Assembly: GCA_035772405.1 (NCBI GenBank)
Contig: JAYKKM010000225.1
Span: 1,414,501 to 1,478,500, forward strand
Origin: Chrysogorgia sp. JL179-B06
Taxonomy: Eukaryota; Cnidaria; Anthozoa; Scleralcyonacea; Chrysogorgiidae
Length of the DNA: 64,000 bases
Reading direction: 5' to 3'
Shown: in pieces, positions 24,365-36,116 of the stretch
How the letters are laid out: every line of letters begins with the position of its first letter
Position numbering within the stretch: position 1 is the first letter of the stretch
Notes under the pieces: model-generated
Databases searched by the model: none
The model's input: the letters and a program-made list of their open reading frames with translations, nothing else
What the model was told of the DNA's origin: nothing
Translations under genes and position numbers: made by a program

Positions 24365-25735
24365 TCATTCAAAGCCAACTTTTTTGGTGAGAGCATTAAA
24401 AAAGTAGAGTGCTGAGTAGACAGTGTTTTGAATATATAGCAAAGTGAAAAGGTGGTAAACTGCCAAGAATTTAGTGACGAGATACTGACGTTTCGAGCGG
24501 AGCCCTGATGGATAATTAGGATCAGATGGGGTTATTGATTTTGATTGGACTATCTTAATGTCATCTTCTGTTTGACTAGCAGTTCTTATTCTGTTAAGAA
24601 GTTCAATAAATTCTTTTGTCATTTTTCTGTCTCATGATTTTATTAAGTTCTATCATTTTGAAGACCTTCCATGGGTGGCATAGATTGTAAGAATCATTTT
24701 TGAAATTGTCAAATACAAATATTTTACGTATTGGTGGAAGTTGACATAGATCACCTACAACTATAATAGTAATTCCAGCAAATAGCAGAGAACTTGTGGT
24801 TCCAAATATTTATTTTAGTCTTTGATGGATTGAAGGGTAGTGTTTCCAACCATAGAAATTTCATCTATTATTATTAGCTAGGTCAGATGATAGTCTTAAG
24901 CGTATTTTCTTTTGGTCTAACATTGCAGGTACATTATCAACAGTTTCTTTGGGAATAGAAAGACCAGTATTTATTCTTGTTCCATCAATGTTTATTGCAG
25001 CTATACACCTGTTGGTGCCATGCGAAGAACTGTTGATAATTCAGGGTTAATAGGAGGATGTCTAAAAGTTTTAACTGCTGTATGGTATATCGTTTGAATC
25101 AAGTGACTTTTTCCTGCACCTCCACCACCAGTTAAGAAAAGGTAGATTGGTTCTATTTCAACAGGTTTTAAGGGTGTAGGAATACAATGAAAAACATGAA
25201 CACATGTAAGAAATGTATCATATGCATGACTTTGCTCCATGTTCAAGGACCTCACAGTTTCACGTAATATATCATCAGAGATCTCTGTTGGTCGGTTGTA
25301 AGAAGTAATTGCTCCAGTGTTATGCTGATTAGATATGCGGTGTTGAGTCAAGATGTGATGATATTAATTGTTCATTAAATGATTCATGATGTGGGATTGA
25401 GTCATCTTGCATTTCACCTTGTAAATCTGCATTTTCTTGATGATTTATTGAATCAAAGTGAACGAATAATATTGCCCTGATTAGATTTTAATACTTGAAG
25501 AGCCTCACTAACAGCATCTGTATCAGGTTCAAATATTGCTCTATTGTGTTCAACCTGATAGCTTGGACATCAGGTTCATAGAATTTTGATGTATATGTTT
25601 GATCTGAAGCCATTAGATTACTTTCATTGCGCCATGAATAATAGAGCATGAGTAAATGGTGAAAATTAGATTCTGGTTCTTTTCTTTTATTAGGTGTATA
25701 CCTTAATATAGCCTTAATCTTTCTACATTTCATGT
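24365..25735 (-). pseudogene. Helitron PIF1-like helicase, decayed
   Basis: Three minus-strand fragments in order. 25733-25488 has RYTPNKRKEPESNFHHLLML and MASDQTYTSKFYEPDVQAI, typical of the region before the helicase in Helitron Rep-Hel proteins. 25351-25001 contains the Walker A loop FLTGGGGAGKSHLIQTI and the following RMAPTGV (motif Ia). A degenerate middle follows, with IVVGDLCQLPPI near 24770-24730 (motif II region). 24622-24480 has LLNRIRTASQTEDDIK. Frames are broken repeatedly. Helitron proteins act in rolling-circle DNA transposition; no Rep domain or element ends were found, so this is a fragment. Confidence 0.85.
24400..24520 (-). repeat. PLE-type tail inserted at the Helitron fragment
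   Basis: On the minus strand, GGGCTCCGCTCGAAACGTC followed by AGTATCTCGTCACTAAATTC resembles the CGAAACGTC-type 3' tails of PLEs, which derive from hammerhead motifs. The CTGATGA half of the core is damaged. It replaces the expected end of the helicase frame. Confidence 0.5.
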
Positions 25736-26056
25736 ATTCATTTAATTTCTAATGAGTGAAAATTCTCTACCCTGCACATGATGTCAGAGCCCATCTCATT
25801 TACATATCAAACAAACTGAAATATTTAAAAAACGAAGTAAAATACCGAAAAGTTGTAAAAGCTGTTACTCTATCATTTTCCGAGTTCTTTCATATTAGAC
25901 AAACTTAATTTTTGTTGCCAATGTCCTTTAATGGTCAATTTGAACCCTGAAGATGATGACATTGTAGTCAAAAATTACGTTTGGTAGTTTTTAAACTTTA
26001 ACTTTTAACCTGTAAGACATATTATGAAGCGAACATATTACTTGTATGTATTATAT

Positions 26057-26287
26057 AGCCTGGTTCACACGAGAGCATCATAATCATAAGGACAAGACAA
26101 AAGGCAAAACAAAGGAATAAAGTCAAGCCTGCGACATAATCATAATCATAAGAAGCATCAGGCAAGAGCAAAACAAAAGAGGAAACGAAGAAACATTCTC
26201 GTTGTTTTATCTTCGTACGTCCCAGAGGAAAAGTCATGCTTTGTTTTCGTTGCTTAATATGCTTATGTCGCTCGTGTGAACCAGGCT
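26057..26287. mobile_element. MITE with AGCCTGGTTCACACGAG ends
   Basis: The left end AGCCTGGTTCACACGAGAGC and right end GCTCGTGTGAACCAGGCT are inverted repeats 231 bp apart; TAT lies outside both ends. ATAATCATAAG is repeated inside. Non-coding. Confidence 0.75.
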
Positions 26288-26923
26288 TATGTATGCATGG
26301 TCTCATCTATTTTAAGGCAAACCACACCGGTTTGTGGTCTGAAAAATATTACTCGTATATCCACTTGTAAGGTATTCGTCTGGAATATTGGTGTACAGAT
26401 GATCCAGAAGTGATCCATAATCGGTTGTAGGAGGGTGAAACTTTTGCTGCTATGAGGGAACAAATATTTTAAGTATCTGCTGTTTCTGACATTCATCTGA
26501 TAGCCAGTCAATGTTGAAATTACCATATTTGGAAAGATTTATCTAATTGTCTTAGAATAGTCAAATAAACACCAAAGACTCCTTATCGACTCACTCCTTG
26601 TCCCAACTACAGTATGTTGTCCCAATTACACCGGGCCCTATAGTTATTCGGCTTATAAGCCTATCAGTTTGCTTGTAAATTCGCGCGAAACGTCTTATGA
26701 GCTCTCTCTCAGCTCGAACTAATCAGAAATATTTTGAATAAAAATTCGCTTCGCGCGAAAATATTCGCGTGTGTTTTGTACGTGTAAATAGGCACGTGTG
26801 TTATGTACTTAGACTCGCTAATTCCAAAACTGTTTTCAGAATTGAAATCGGTTAAATATTGATAGAGATAACGTTCAAAATAATATACAACGAGGCGGCT
26901 GGGCCATCTACCTCCTAGCCATC

Positions 26924-28744
26924 TACCTCCTCCGCAGGCGTTTTTTGGGCGAGGGCGGGAGGGGCGCCTTTTGGAAAAAATTGCGGGCGCGCGAAATTTG
27001 AGAAGAGGCCAATCGATCTTCGGGTTATCCATAAATATCTGCTGAAATATGACCCATCGAAACTTGAAACGCCTCGTAAAGTCTTATCGGGCCATTCTGG
27101 TTATATCTGGATAGTTATGGCGGATAGCAGCGAGGAAGAGATTCAGAAATTCGAAGATTTCATGCACAGCACTGCAGTGATAGACAGTTATGTTGACATA
27201 GTCGGAGCAATTATAGAATACCCGTTTGCTCTAAAATCTCTTTAAATATAATGTCGAAGGTTTATATTTGTGTGTACAGTGTACTTGTACATTTATCAAA
27301 TTAAATGGTTTAAAATATAGAACGAAGGAATTGTGTATGATGAACTTTGCGTAATTTGACCCTTTTAATTTATCACTTTTACTAACCGTGCTTTTACTAG
27401 CCTCTATGCGTAGGCTATGCTTTTACTAACTGTCAACAGATACAAATAGCGAAAGTGCTGGACGGGTATTCTACGATTTAGCGCAAAATGTAGACCAGCT
27501 GCCCATTGTAAACTTGAACGTGTTTAATTGAACCCAATGTATAGATTAAAACAAGATATATTAATGTCTCGATCAATTCCAAGCGTGACCATGCCCCCCC
27601 CCGGGCATTTACCGACTCTCCAGCTCCCTGGCTAACCCGAAACAACTTTTATCCTAACCTAGGGTCGGGCATTTGCCTTTACATGTCGTCCCCGGGGTGG
27701 GGTATTTGTAGGGAAAATAAAGTGCGGTATTTGGCGCTCCGCTGAAAGAAAGTAGATGCGTATCCCATAGTCACTAAGTTTGAGGCAATGCCAATATAGT
27801 ACATTGCATATTAAACGAAGTCCGATCCTTTGCTCTAAATATTTCAATGATGTAATATTTGTGTCCGGTATACGAAGTAGCAGCCCCAAACGAACGTGCA
27901 TATTTAAAACGTAAACAAATGCCAAAAAATCGCATGCCAACCGCTATTTAACCATGTTTATTTTAGTACACCATGTGTAGTCTGCGAAACGTTTGAGTTC
28001 AGAAGATGGCGGATGCCACCGGATGGCACAATTGCTTTGGAAAATTTCGAGGGAAGTTTGTGGCTTCTTGGCTCTTTTATTTGAAAAACTTTTATTATAT
28101 GCCCGTGGGTGGGGAATTTGCGTCTATTTCAATTGCGTCTATTTCAATTTTTATTTACGTGGGGATTTTGTATCATTAAGTTGACTCCACGGCACGGTGG
28201 GGCATTTGCAGTGCTCTGACGCCAAAATGTCAAATGCCCGTCAAACGCCCGGGGGGGGGGGGGGGATGGTCACGCTTGGAATTGATCGAGACATAAAGTG
28301 ATATTAGCGTCTCAATTACAATATTTTATATACTAATAAAGGTTGTGTTTTGCATTGTTTTTGTTTGTTTGTATGTATGTATAACTGAATATGCTTTATT
28401 AGACATGCTACATGTATTTTAAATAATATATATGCTAATGATTCATTATTTAGTTGATATGCAGCTTGCCTTCATGCTTTGTGTTTAGTAGCAAATTACC
28501 AGTTGTCGCTTCGTTTTTAAGAAATGGGCGGTAAAAAGGAAGCTGTTTTAACTATTTACTGCCCAACAGTTTCCTCGATAAATTGCTTTTCAATACGCCT
28601 ATAAATATGTACGATCTCGAGTACGATCACATGCTTCGCCATCTTGAAATCATTAGTCGGCAGGCGTTTATTCTCTCTTCGCCCGCAATTTTTTCTGCCC
28701 GCGCCCCTCCCGCCCTCGCCCAAAAAACGCCTGCGGAGGAGGTA
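26924..28744. mobile_element. Inverted-repeat element, GC-rich ends, with nested element
   Basis: TACCTCCTCCGCAGGCG and GGCGAGGGCGGGAGGGGCG on the left (26924-26990) are mirrored on the right (28683-28744). CCATCTACCTCCT is duplicated at the left edge. A second inverted-repeat element sits inside at 27564-28294. The interior has no recognisable protein. A composite of two non-autonomous DNA elements is the simplest reading. Confidence 0.65.
27564..28294. mobile_element. Nested 731-bp element with C-run/G-run TIRs
   Basis: ATGTCTCGATCAATTCCAAG, then GCGTGACCATGCCCCCCC on the left mirror GGGGGGATGGTCACGC, then CTTGGAATTGATCGAGACAT on the right. The arms include a C10 run and a G16 run, so the folded arms hold an almost pure G:C tract. 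GGGCATTT-type motifs recur inside. No frame. Confidence 0.7.
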
Positions 28745-28833
28745 GCCGAATAATTTGTTAACTTTTACGACAACTTACGACTGTCAGCCGATCATTACTC
28801 GAAGTTGACGCCATCTTGTTTCAAGAAGGAGCT

Positions 28834-30002
28834 TAAAGTGCACCTAACCCCAAAATGTTTTTTTAGCGATATCAAATATCGGTGCGATTTACAGCATTTC
28901 AGTGAAAACATTTTTCAATTTAGGCAAATCGTTCGATTTTTATGGCCTTTTGAATTTAGTTTTTGATGGCCCAGCGCCGTCATGATTTTTGACAACCAGG
29001 AGCCTGGATCTAGCACGTTTTCTGACGTCACGCAAGGTAGTCGGTAAACATTGAAAACAAAGATGCAATCTAAACAGACTCACTATTCGTCTATTCCTGG
29101 GACTTCTCGACTGGTTCGTTTGAATCTTTAGGCGCTACAGCATGAATGGTTGGGTATACACAAATCCCTAGATCACCACTCTGTAATTTCGGATAATTTG
29201 GCTTCGTTTGGACAGGCAAGATGGAAAACCTTCGCTCGTAATCTTCGGGCATTTTATATCATGATTCAAGTGAGCTGAACATATAGTCGAAGCATTTCGA
29301 AGGTTCGAAGACCCGTTTTGCCTTCGCGAAGTCAACCCAGGTTCTCTTTCTTTTCTTTGCTAGGTTAATCGTGGTCGAAATATTTATTTTCAACGTTTGA
29401 CTTTGCCCAGCAGCGTGCGAAGATATGTTCTTACCGCATGTTGTGTAAATATCTGATGTCGGGTTCGGATTAGCGAGAGATTGACATGAAACAGTGTGGC
29501 ACGAAAATTTGATGTGGGCGCTGATCATAAACCGGAATATTTTTAAATGGCCTTACTAAAGTCACTGGTAAACCTCTATTATCCATCTCAAGCTGGGTCA
29601 ACAATGCTCAAGGCTGATTAACAAGCGAAAGTCGAGAAAGTATAGACGGGTTGCAATCTAACAAAATATTTTTGTGATAAGGAATAGTGTGAAGAATTAT
29701 ACCTGAACATAGGCACAATTTATTCATGCAATTGGCAGCTACACAACTGTTAACCATCTTTTCACTATCAGCAAACGAACGCAGTATATCAATGTAGACA
29801 GGCCGAATGTTTATCTAGACCACGAGTACCTTGCATGACGTCACAAAATTTACTCGTTCCAGACTCCTCGTAGCCACGGAAGTGGTACTGCCATAAAAAT
29901 CGGAGGATTTTAAGAAATTCATTTTTGTTTTCGCAGAAATACTAGAAATCATATAAAAATTTGATATCGCTAAAAAAACATTTTGGGGTTAGGTGCACTT
30001 TA
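28834..30002. mobile_element. 1.17-kb element with perfect 43-bp TIRs
   Basis: The 43 bp at 28834-28876 (starting TAAAGTGCACCTAACCCC) are the exact reverse complement of 29960-30002. Inverted similarity continues inward, for example TGACGTCACGCAAGGTA near 29020 against TACCTTGCATGACGTCA near 29829. If the outer TA is the target duplication, the ends fit Tc1/mariner, but this is ambiguous because it could be part of the TIR. No transposase is present. Confidence 0.8.
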
Positions 30003-31377
30003 AACACAGAGCGAGCGCATAAAAGGGAGATCTCCCCCCCGTCTTACGCACGAAAATTGAAATTAAATGGTAACTGTCAAGTCGGCAATGAGTGAGTGAG
30101 TGAAGTGCATCATTCAGAAATTTGTTACCCTCAATTACCCATATATGAATTAAAAAAAGCACTAGTGTCTTTATTATATATTGCAAAAACATATAAAGCC
30201 TTTTTGCAAGTCAATACAATTTAAATTTAGAACTTTTTAGCAGCAGTTGTCTGGCTTTCACCAGACAGCGGGTTCCATATTTTAGTATTTTCACTGTCCA
30301 GCGTCGTGCAAAAACAAAGTTGTTTGTCTCGTCAAGTCGTCATTAGGAAGTAATGTTTAGACATTAATGGAGATATTCATTATCCGAACATTATTGGTGT
30401 TAGAACTGTCTTACAACTACAAGTGTGGATATATGAATAAAAAAGCGAAGGATATCATCTGCATTCAACAACAATAACAGTGAGACGCTAAACATATATT
30501 TGCACTGTCTAGACCTAGTTTTTTGGGGGAAATGAATACATCTTTTTGTTGTTGCTCCCTATGATTTCTACACAATTATTGTTCGTTTCTCCAATAATTT
30601 ATACCTAAACTGGCAAGGGCTACCCGATTCTTGATGAAAATATTACCTATAAAACTAAAAATAACTGGTGTCCTTCATGGTTGAATATTCATGATCGACT
30701 TTTCTGGCTGCATTTCGTTGCGTGGTAAAGTAATCACGATGTCTTTTACTGTTTGTTTTTAACTTACCCGACAGTCTTGTTTGTTGTCTATGGTTATTTA
30801 TCTAAGTAAAGTTTGTTTCCGAAATCTTTCGTCACTATAAAACTGTTTTTGCTTCTGGTGTAATTGACATTTTTCCGCACGTATGTACACTTGTATGTAC
30901 ATTCGTCTAAAACATGTTTCCATTTTCAAACTGACATTTTAGAAAATATTACACAAAAGACTACTATATTCTCATACATTGTCTGTGTCCATAGAGTTCG
31001 AAAGCTATAGCCTATACGGTATATTACGGGATGTTTTTGTTGTATACAGGATGTTTTTGTAATTGTGTTTTCCTGTGTGTTTTCCCGAATTTTCCGTATT
31101 TTTCGCTTACCTTAGTTTATTGAAAGAGTAATTTTTCGACTTATTGAAATAGTAATGATGTATTACACTTGAAAAATGACAAACTCGACGTTTAAACATG
31201 GGGAAAGTCCAATTTTTAAATATTAAAACAAGTAAACAAGCCTTCACTCTTCAGTCAAAGTATGCACCGGAAGTAAAATTAGTCGTGCGGACCAATCAGA
31301 TGTGTTTGGCTGAGCTACTCAGCCTCTACTTATGCGCTCGCTCCGTGTTTAAAGTGCATATAAGCCCTACGGGGTTT
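30003..31377. other. No gene seen
   Basis: AT-rich sequence without a frame over ~70 codons, tandem repeat or foldback that I can support. Confidence 0.4.
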
Positions 31378-31880
31378 TCAGTTATTCGTGTAGACCACAA
31401 AAAATGACCTGATAAAGTATTTTACAGTTTTGGATTTGGTCCTTTCGTTTCCGAGATATTGCTCTTCAAACATAGCCATTTGGCGTTGAAAGCCGCGCGT
31501 GAGAGAGTCCTGGTGAGTTCGTCTAGCATGCGAGTTGCGAGTCTGCGAGTTGCGAGTCTGCGAGTTGCGAGTTGCGAGTTGCGAGTTAAAAATCTGCGAG
31601 TTGCGAGTCAAAAATCTGCAATTATTTAGCAGAAAACAACACCAAAAAAAATAATCTTTTCCAATATTTTAGAAAAGAATCTACGCTAAGATAATAGTCT
31701 TCTGATATATTTTAAAGATATAGAGTTTAATGCTCGCAAAGGTTCATGGTAAGATTAACATGCGGCTATATTTTTTCTTATGGTTTTAAACGACACCCCA
31801 ACTCGCCACCCGTTGCTCACGTTGTAACCAATAAACTACTGTAATTATAAAGGCATTGTATGCAGTAAGTTACTGGATTG
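31378..31880. repeat. Dispersed repeat with GCGAGTT minisatellite
   Basis: 31378-31510 is the inverse of 55390-55525 (AATATCTCGGAAACGAAAGGACC on that strand). 31530-31615 is a run of GCGAGTT/GCGAGTCT units. 31800-31870 (CACGTTGTAACCAATAAACTA) is the inverse of 51240-51300. The block therefore shares parts with two pieces of the 51-55 kb region. Confidence 0.65.
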
Positions 31881-32151
31881 TAATGCAATGGCGGGGCGAA
31901 TGCGTTGTTTGGGGGACTGGTACAAAAACAAAAACAAGGCCTTGTTCGCGCGTTTAAAACGTTCAAGCGTGGATTTTACTGCCACTTAAAACTGCGATTC
32001 TGTACTATTTAAATTAATTTCGGGCGAGATTTGACAGTTTTTTTGTACAAACACTTCGATAATCTCAGAATTAGAAGTTTCTAAGGTAAGATAATTAAGA
32101 TATTTCTATATGAAAATATAATAAACATGCGCGCTAATTTTGTATTAATTT

Positions 32152-34314
32152 ATGTATATTCATTTTATGTATATTCATATTCATTTTAAACAGAAGTTTA
32201 AAAATTATAATGTAAATGCCTTTAGGGCAGACTTGGATGAGATTCTTCAGACACTATCAAGTGGGGAGATTGACCCAAATGCTCTATGGCGGGAGTGGAA
32301 AACAAAATTTTTATATGTAGCTGATATACACGCACCATCGGTAACTCGTAAGGTTAGAAGTGAGTATGCTCCTTGGCTTACAGATGCAATAAAAAAGTTT
32401 ATGTATCATAGAGATTTTTTGAAGAAAAAGGCCATAAAAACAGGGTCAACATATACACATCAAGCATTCAAAAGAGCAAGAAATGATTTAAACAAACTGA
32501 TTAAAAATACCAAAGCGAATTACTATATGAATGCTCTTAACAAAAATATAAAAAATCCAAAGGAAATGTGGAAAACAATCAACAAATTGACAAATAAGAA
32601 ATCTAAAACTACTCATGTAAATGAAGTAAGTGTCGATGGTCAGGTTATTACGGAATCTCGAGAAATTGCAGATACCTTCAATACATTTTTTAGTGAGATT
32701 GGTCCACAGTTAGCTGATAATTTACAAGAAAGTAGCACATTACCAAGTGATTATATTACCCCAAGCTGTTCTAAGTTTGAGATTCAAACCGTTACAACAG
32801 CAGAAGTATTTAAGTCCATTTCCGCAATCAAAGTTACTAAAGCATCAGGACAGGACGGGATCTCACCAAAAATGTTGAAGGAATCGGCCGACATTATAGC
32901 CTATACCCTGACCATTATCTTCAATCAATCAATATTGACCGGTACTTTTCCAGATGATCTAAAAGTCGCAATTATCGCACCTATATTTAAATCAGGGGAC
33001 AAAACACAAACTACTAACTATAGGCCTATTTCTTTACTATCAGTTGTTGCAAAGTTATTTGAAGGGCTGATTTCAAATCAGCTTATTGTGTATCTGGAGG
33101 CCAATGACATACTCTCTCAGGAGCAAGCTGGGTTTAGAAAGAACTACTCCACACAAACTTCGCTCCTTGCTACCACTAATAATTGGTTAATTAATATGGA
33201 CAAAGGATATTTAAATGGAGTGATCTTTCTGGACCTAAAAAAAGCTTTTGACTGTGTAAACCATGAAATTTTAATTAGAAAAATGGCTCTGTATGGCTTC
33301 AGTGAACACACGCTGGATTGGTTTACATCATACCTTTCTAATAGAATCCAAATTTGCAAAGTCGAACAAGTCTTATCAAAACAAGAAATTATCAAATGTG
33401 GAGTTCCACAAGGCTCCACTTTAGGGCCTTTGTTATTCTTAATATATATTAATGATTTGCCAAATTGTCTTCTGCAATCTACCGCCAGTATGTTCGCTGA
33501 TGATACAAACGTAACGACAAAAGGAAAGTCAGCTGTTGAAATTGAAAATATATTAAATATAGATTTAGATAAGATTCATCAATGGTTGTTAGCAAATAAA
33601 TTAACCTTAAATAAGGAGAAAACTGAGTATATGATCATTGGCTCAAGACAACGACTTGCAACTGTAGATAATGACCCAAATATAAAACTAGGGGAAACTC
33701 ATATTAAAAGAGTAAGAGAGATAAAGACATTGGGTATTATTGTCGATGAACAACTTTTATGGAAAGGCCATGTCAATAATGTTGTTACTAAAGCTTCAAA
33801 AGGAATCGGTATGCTTCATCGCATGAAAAAGTTTGTTCCTAAACCAATTTTGATAAATGTGTACAATGCTATAGTTCTCCCACATTTTGACTATTGTAGT
33901 CTTGTTTGGGACAATTGTAGTATTGGTCTACAAGAAAAATTGCAAAAAATGCAAAATAGGGCAGCAAGAGTCATTACTGGAAGATCATATGATGTGCCAT
34001 CAGCGAACGTGCTGGGGGAATTAGGCTGGAAATCGTTGGAAGACAGAAGGAAATATAATAAATTATTATTTATGCATAAAATAAAACACAACACACTTCC
34101 AAATTGCATGACCAGCATGTTTAGTGTTAACAACAATTCAATATATAGTCTACGCAGTAATAACACTGACTACGCCTTACAAAAACCCAATACAAATTTT
34201 ATGAAGAAAAGTATTGCTTATTCTGGTGCTAGTCTGTGGAATAATCTACCAAAAGATACTAAAAGAAATAAATGCTCACTAAAGCAGTTCAAGGCTATTC
34301 TCTCGGGCAACTAA
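32152..34314 (+). CDS. Non-LTR retrotransposon reverse transcriptase (LINE ORF2, 5'-truncated)
   Basis: A 720-codon uninterrupted frame of a LINE of the jockey/CR1/L2 type. RT motifs appear in order: GQDGISPKML (about residue 237), NYRPISLLSVVAKLFE (~288), FLDLKKAFDCVNHEIL (~360), GVPQGSTLGPLLFLIYINDL (~417) and the catalytic FADDT (~448). The C-terminal part has FDYCSLVWDNCS and SLWNNLP, usual for ORF2 ends. The apurinic-type endonuclease that normally precedes RT (~200-250 residues) is missing, so the copy is 5'-truncated, as is common in target-primed insertion. The stated start is only the first Met. The open frame suggests a young copy. Confidence 0.93.
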   Translation: MYIHFMYIHIHFKQKFKNYNVNAFRADLDEILQTLSSGEIDPNALWREWKTKFLYVADIHAPSVTRKVRSEYAPWLTDAIKKFMYHRDFLKKKAIKTGSTYTHQAFKRARNDLNKLIKNTKANYYMNALNKNIKNPKEMWKTINKLTNKKSKTTHVNEVSVDGQVITESREIADTFNTFFSEIGPQLADNLQESSTLPSDYITPSCSKFEIQTVTTAEVFKSISAIKVTKASGQDGISPKMLKESADIIAYTLTIIFNQSILTGTFPDDLKVAIIAPIFKSGDKTQTTNYRPISLLSVVAKLFEGLISNQLIVYLEANDILSQEQAGFRKNYSTQTSLLATTNNWLINMDKGYLNGVIFLDLKKAFDCVNHEILIRKMALYGFSEHTLDWFTSYLSNRIQICKVEQVLSKQEIIKCGVPQGSTLGPLLFLIYINDLPNCLLQSTASMFADDTNVTTKGKSAVEIENILNIDLDKIHQWLLANKLTLNKEKTEYMIIGSRQRLATVDNDPNIKLGETHIKRVREIKTLGIIVDEQLLWKGHVNNVVTKASKGIGMLHRMKKFVPKPILINVYNAIVLPHFDYCSLVWDNCSIGLQEKLQKMQNRAARVITGRSYDVPSANVLGELGWKSLEDRRKYNKLLFMHKIKHNTLPNCMTSMFSVNNNSIYSLRSNNTDYALQKPNTNFMKKSIAYSGASLWNNLPKDTKRNKCSLKQFKAILSGN

Positions 34315-34545
34315 GTCTAAGTATTCGGTTAATGGTTTTGTAGTTTTAAATAGATTTTAGTTAAGAATATGTATATTTGTTTATTTTTTGTCTGTTGTAT
34401 ATTATTTATATATTGTATATCCTGTAATTTTTAATTAATGTATTATTGGTATAAACGGCCCCTTGGAAACCAGATGCCTACGCGCTCTGAAGGGCTACCG
34501 TTTTTAAATAAGTTTAAATACAAAATACAAAATACAAAACCGTGT
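34315..34545 (+). repeat. LINE 3' UTR ending in short A-rich repeats
   Basis: AT-rich tail after the ORF stop, ending with repeats of ATACAAA (34515-34540), the kind of short tandem tail typical of CR1/L2-clade LINEs. Confidence 0.65.
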
Positions 34546-34619
34546 CCAGTTATTCTATATATTTGCTCTACCGATGCAGGTATCGAGCACTCTCGAAACA
34601 CAAACACAAGATCTCTATT

Positions 34620-34832
34620 TGATATATATATATATATATATTTGGCATTTCACTCGATCAAACTACATGTGAAGGAAAATTTCGAGTGTTCGAATACATA
34701 CATTTTAAGACCAAACCGGGACCAGTTGCGAAAAATGCAACTTAGCGGCCTTCCGGTAGGAATTTAACCTGCGATTGCTAGTGCAGCGCTCTGACCACTG
34801 AGCTACGGAAGCCGTTGCAGAGAACCTAGTCA
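34620..34832 (-). repeat. SINE-like repeat B, second copy
   Basis: Body (TTTGGCATTTCACTCGATC onward) and tRNA-like head match the copy at 1.4-1.7 kb. The head is shorter by a few bases around the B box (GGAATTTAACCTGCG). A TA run lies at its left edge. Confidence 0.7.
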
Positions 34833-34844
34833 CGAGTTCTATAG

Positions 34845-35278
<434 letters not shown>

Positions 35279-35431
35279 AGTAAGTTGAAACATATGCAGA
35301 GAAGATAATTAACACAAAGTTGTTTTTTTATTCATGGTATTTAGCTATTTCTTAAGCCTGCATCGATGCCTAGGATGGAAATGGTTGAGAAACATTGCAA
35401 TATATAGTGTTTTATATGAATACATTTTCAG

Positions 35432-35572
35432 ATGCCCAAAAGCAATTTAACAAGAGAGCAACATGAATGTCTCAGTAGCTTATGGGACGAAGGGATGCAA
35501 AATGTTGTACAGCAAGACCTTATCGACAAGGCTGTACGAAACACTGATCTTGAGGAAAAAAAGATAAGGGTA
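35432..35572 (+). CDS. Possible exon with homeodomain-like helix pattern
   Basis: Bounded by a good acceptor (ATTTTCAG before 35432) and a donor-like GGGTAATATT after 35571. The ~46 residues start LTREQHECLSSLWDEGM and end LIDKAVRNTDLEEKKIR, reminiscent of the first helices and turn of a homeodomain (the segment before the WFxN helix). No partner exons were located, and the match is by eye. It could be part of a real gene interrupted by the repeats around it. Confidence 0.35.
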
Positions 35573-35618
35573 ATATTTCTTTATTTGTTTAAAATACTGT
35601 ACTGGTATTTACTGTACA

Positions 35619-35705
35619 ATAAAAACTTTTTAAAAAACTTTATTTTCAACGTTTCGGGGCTGGACCCCGAAACGTTGAAAATAAAGTTTTTTAAAAAGTT
35701 TTTAT
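35619..35705. repeat. Perfect 41-bp hairpin with 5-nt loop
   Basis: Arms 35619-35659 and 35665-35705 are exact reverse complements; the loop is CTGGA. Each arm ends in CCCCGAAACGTTG, followed by AAAATAAAG, a sequence type found at PLE 3' tails, so this may be two tails joined head to head. Confidence 0.95.
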
Positions 35706-35789
35706 CATGATCGAATTATCTAATGTTTTTAAACTTTGAGACGGGCAGGTTCTTTGACAGGAATATAATATAGAATAATATAGAATATA

Positions 35790-35831
<42 letters not shown>

Positions 35832-35849
35832 AAATACAAAAATGGAAAA

Positions 35850-35930
35850 AGTGACTGCCCCAACCTGGAGTCGAACCCTGGTCTCCGAATCAACATTTTG
35901 GCGCTCTGACCTTTGAGCTATAATGAGACA
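35850..35930 (-). repeat. tRNA-like SINE head, minus
   Basis: On the minus strand there is an A box (TAGCTCAAAGGTCAGAGCG) and a B box (GGTTCGACTCC), with acceptor-like arms GTCTCAT/TTGGGGC that pair at six of seven positions. A TA array lies at its 35.83-kb side. Confidence 0.6.
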
Positions 35931-35979
35931 CGGTCAGAACAGTCACGGTCAGTACCATCATTCGACCACCTGCTCCCAT

Positions 35980-36055
35980 GAACGTAGCTCAGTCGGTAGA
36001 GCATCGGACTAGCAAACCGAAGGTCGCGGGTTTGAATCCCAGCCGGGTCAGGTAG
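35980..36055 (+). repeat. tRNA-like SINE head, plus, AGC anticodon position
   Basis: CGTAGCTCAGTCGGTAGAGC (A box), loop CTAGCAA and GGGTTTGAATCCC (B box). The D and anticodon stems pair, but the T and acceptor stems do not, so it is not a working tRNA. It forms an inverted pair with the tRNA-like head 50 bp upstream. Confidence 0.6.
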
Positions 36056-36116
36056 AGTTTTCTCTGCTTGTCCGGTATGGTTTGTCACTCGGAGTAGCCA
36101 TTTACATCATTACAGT

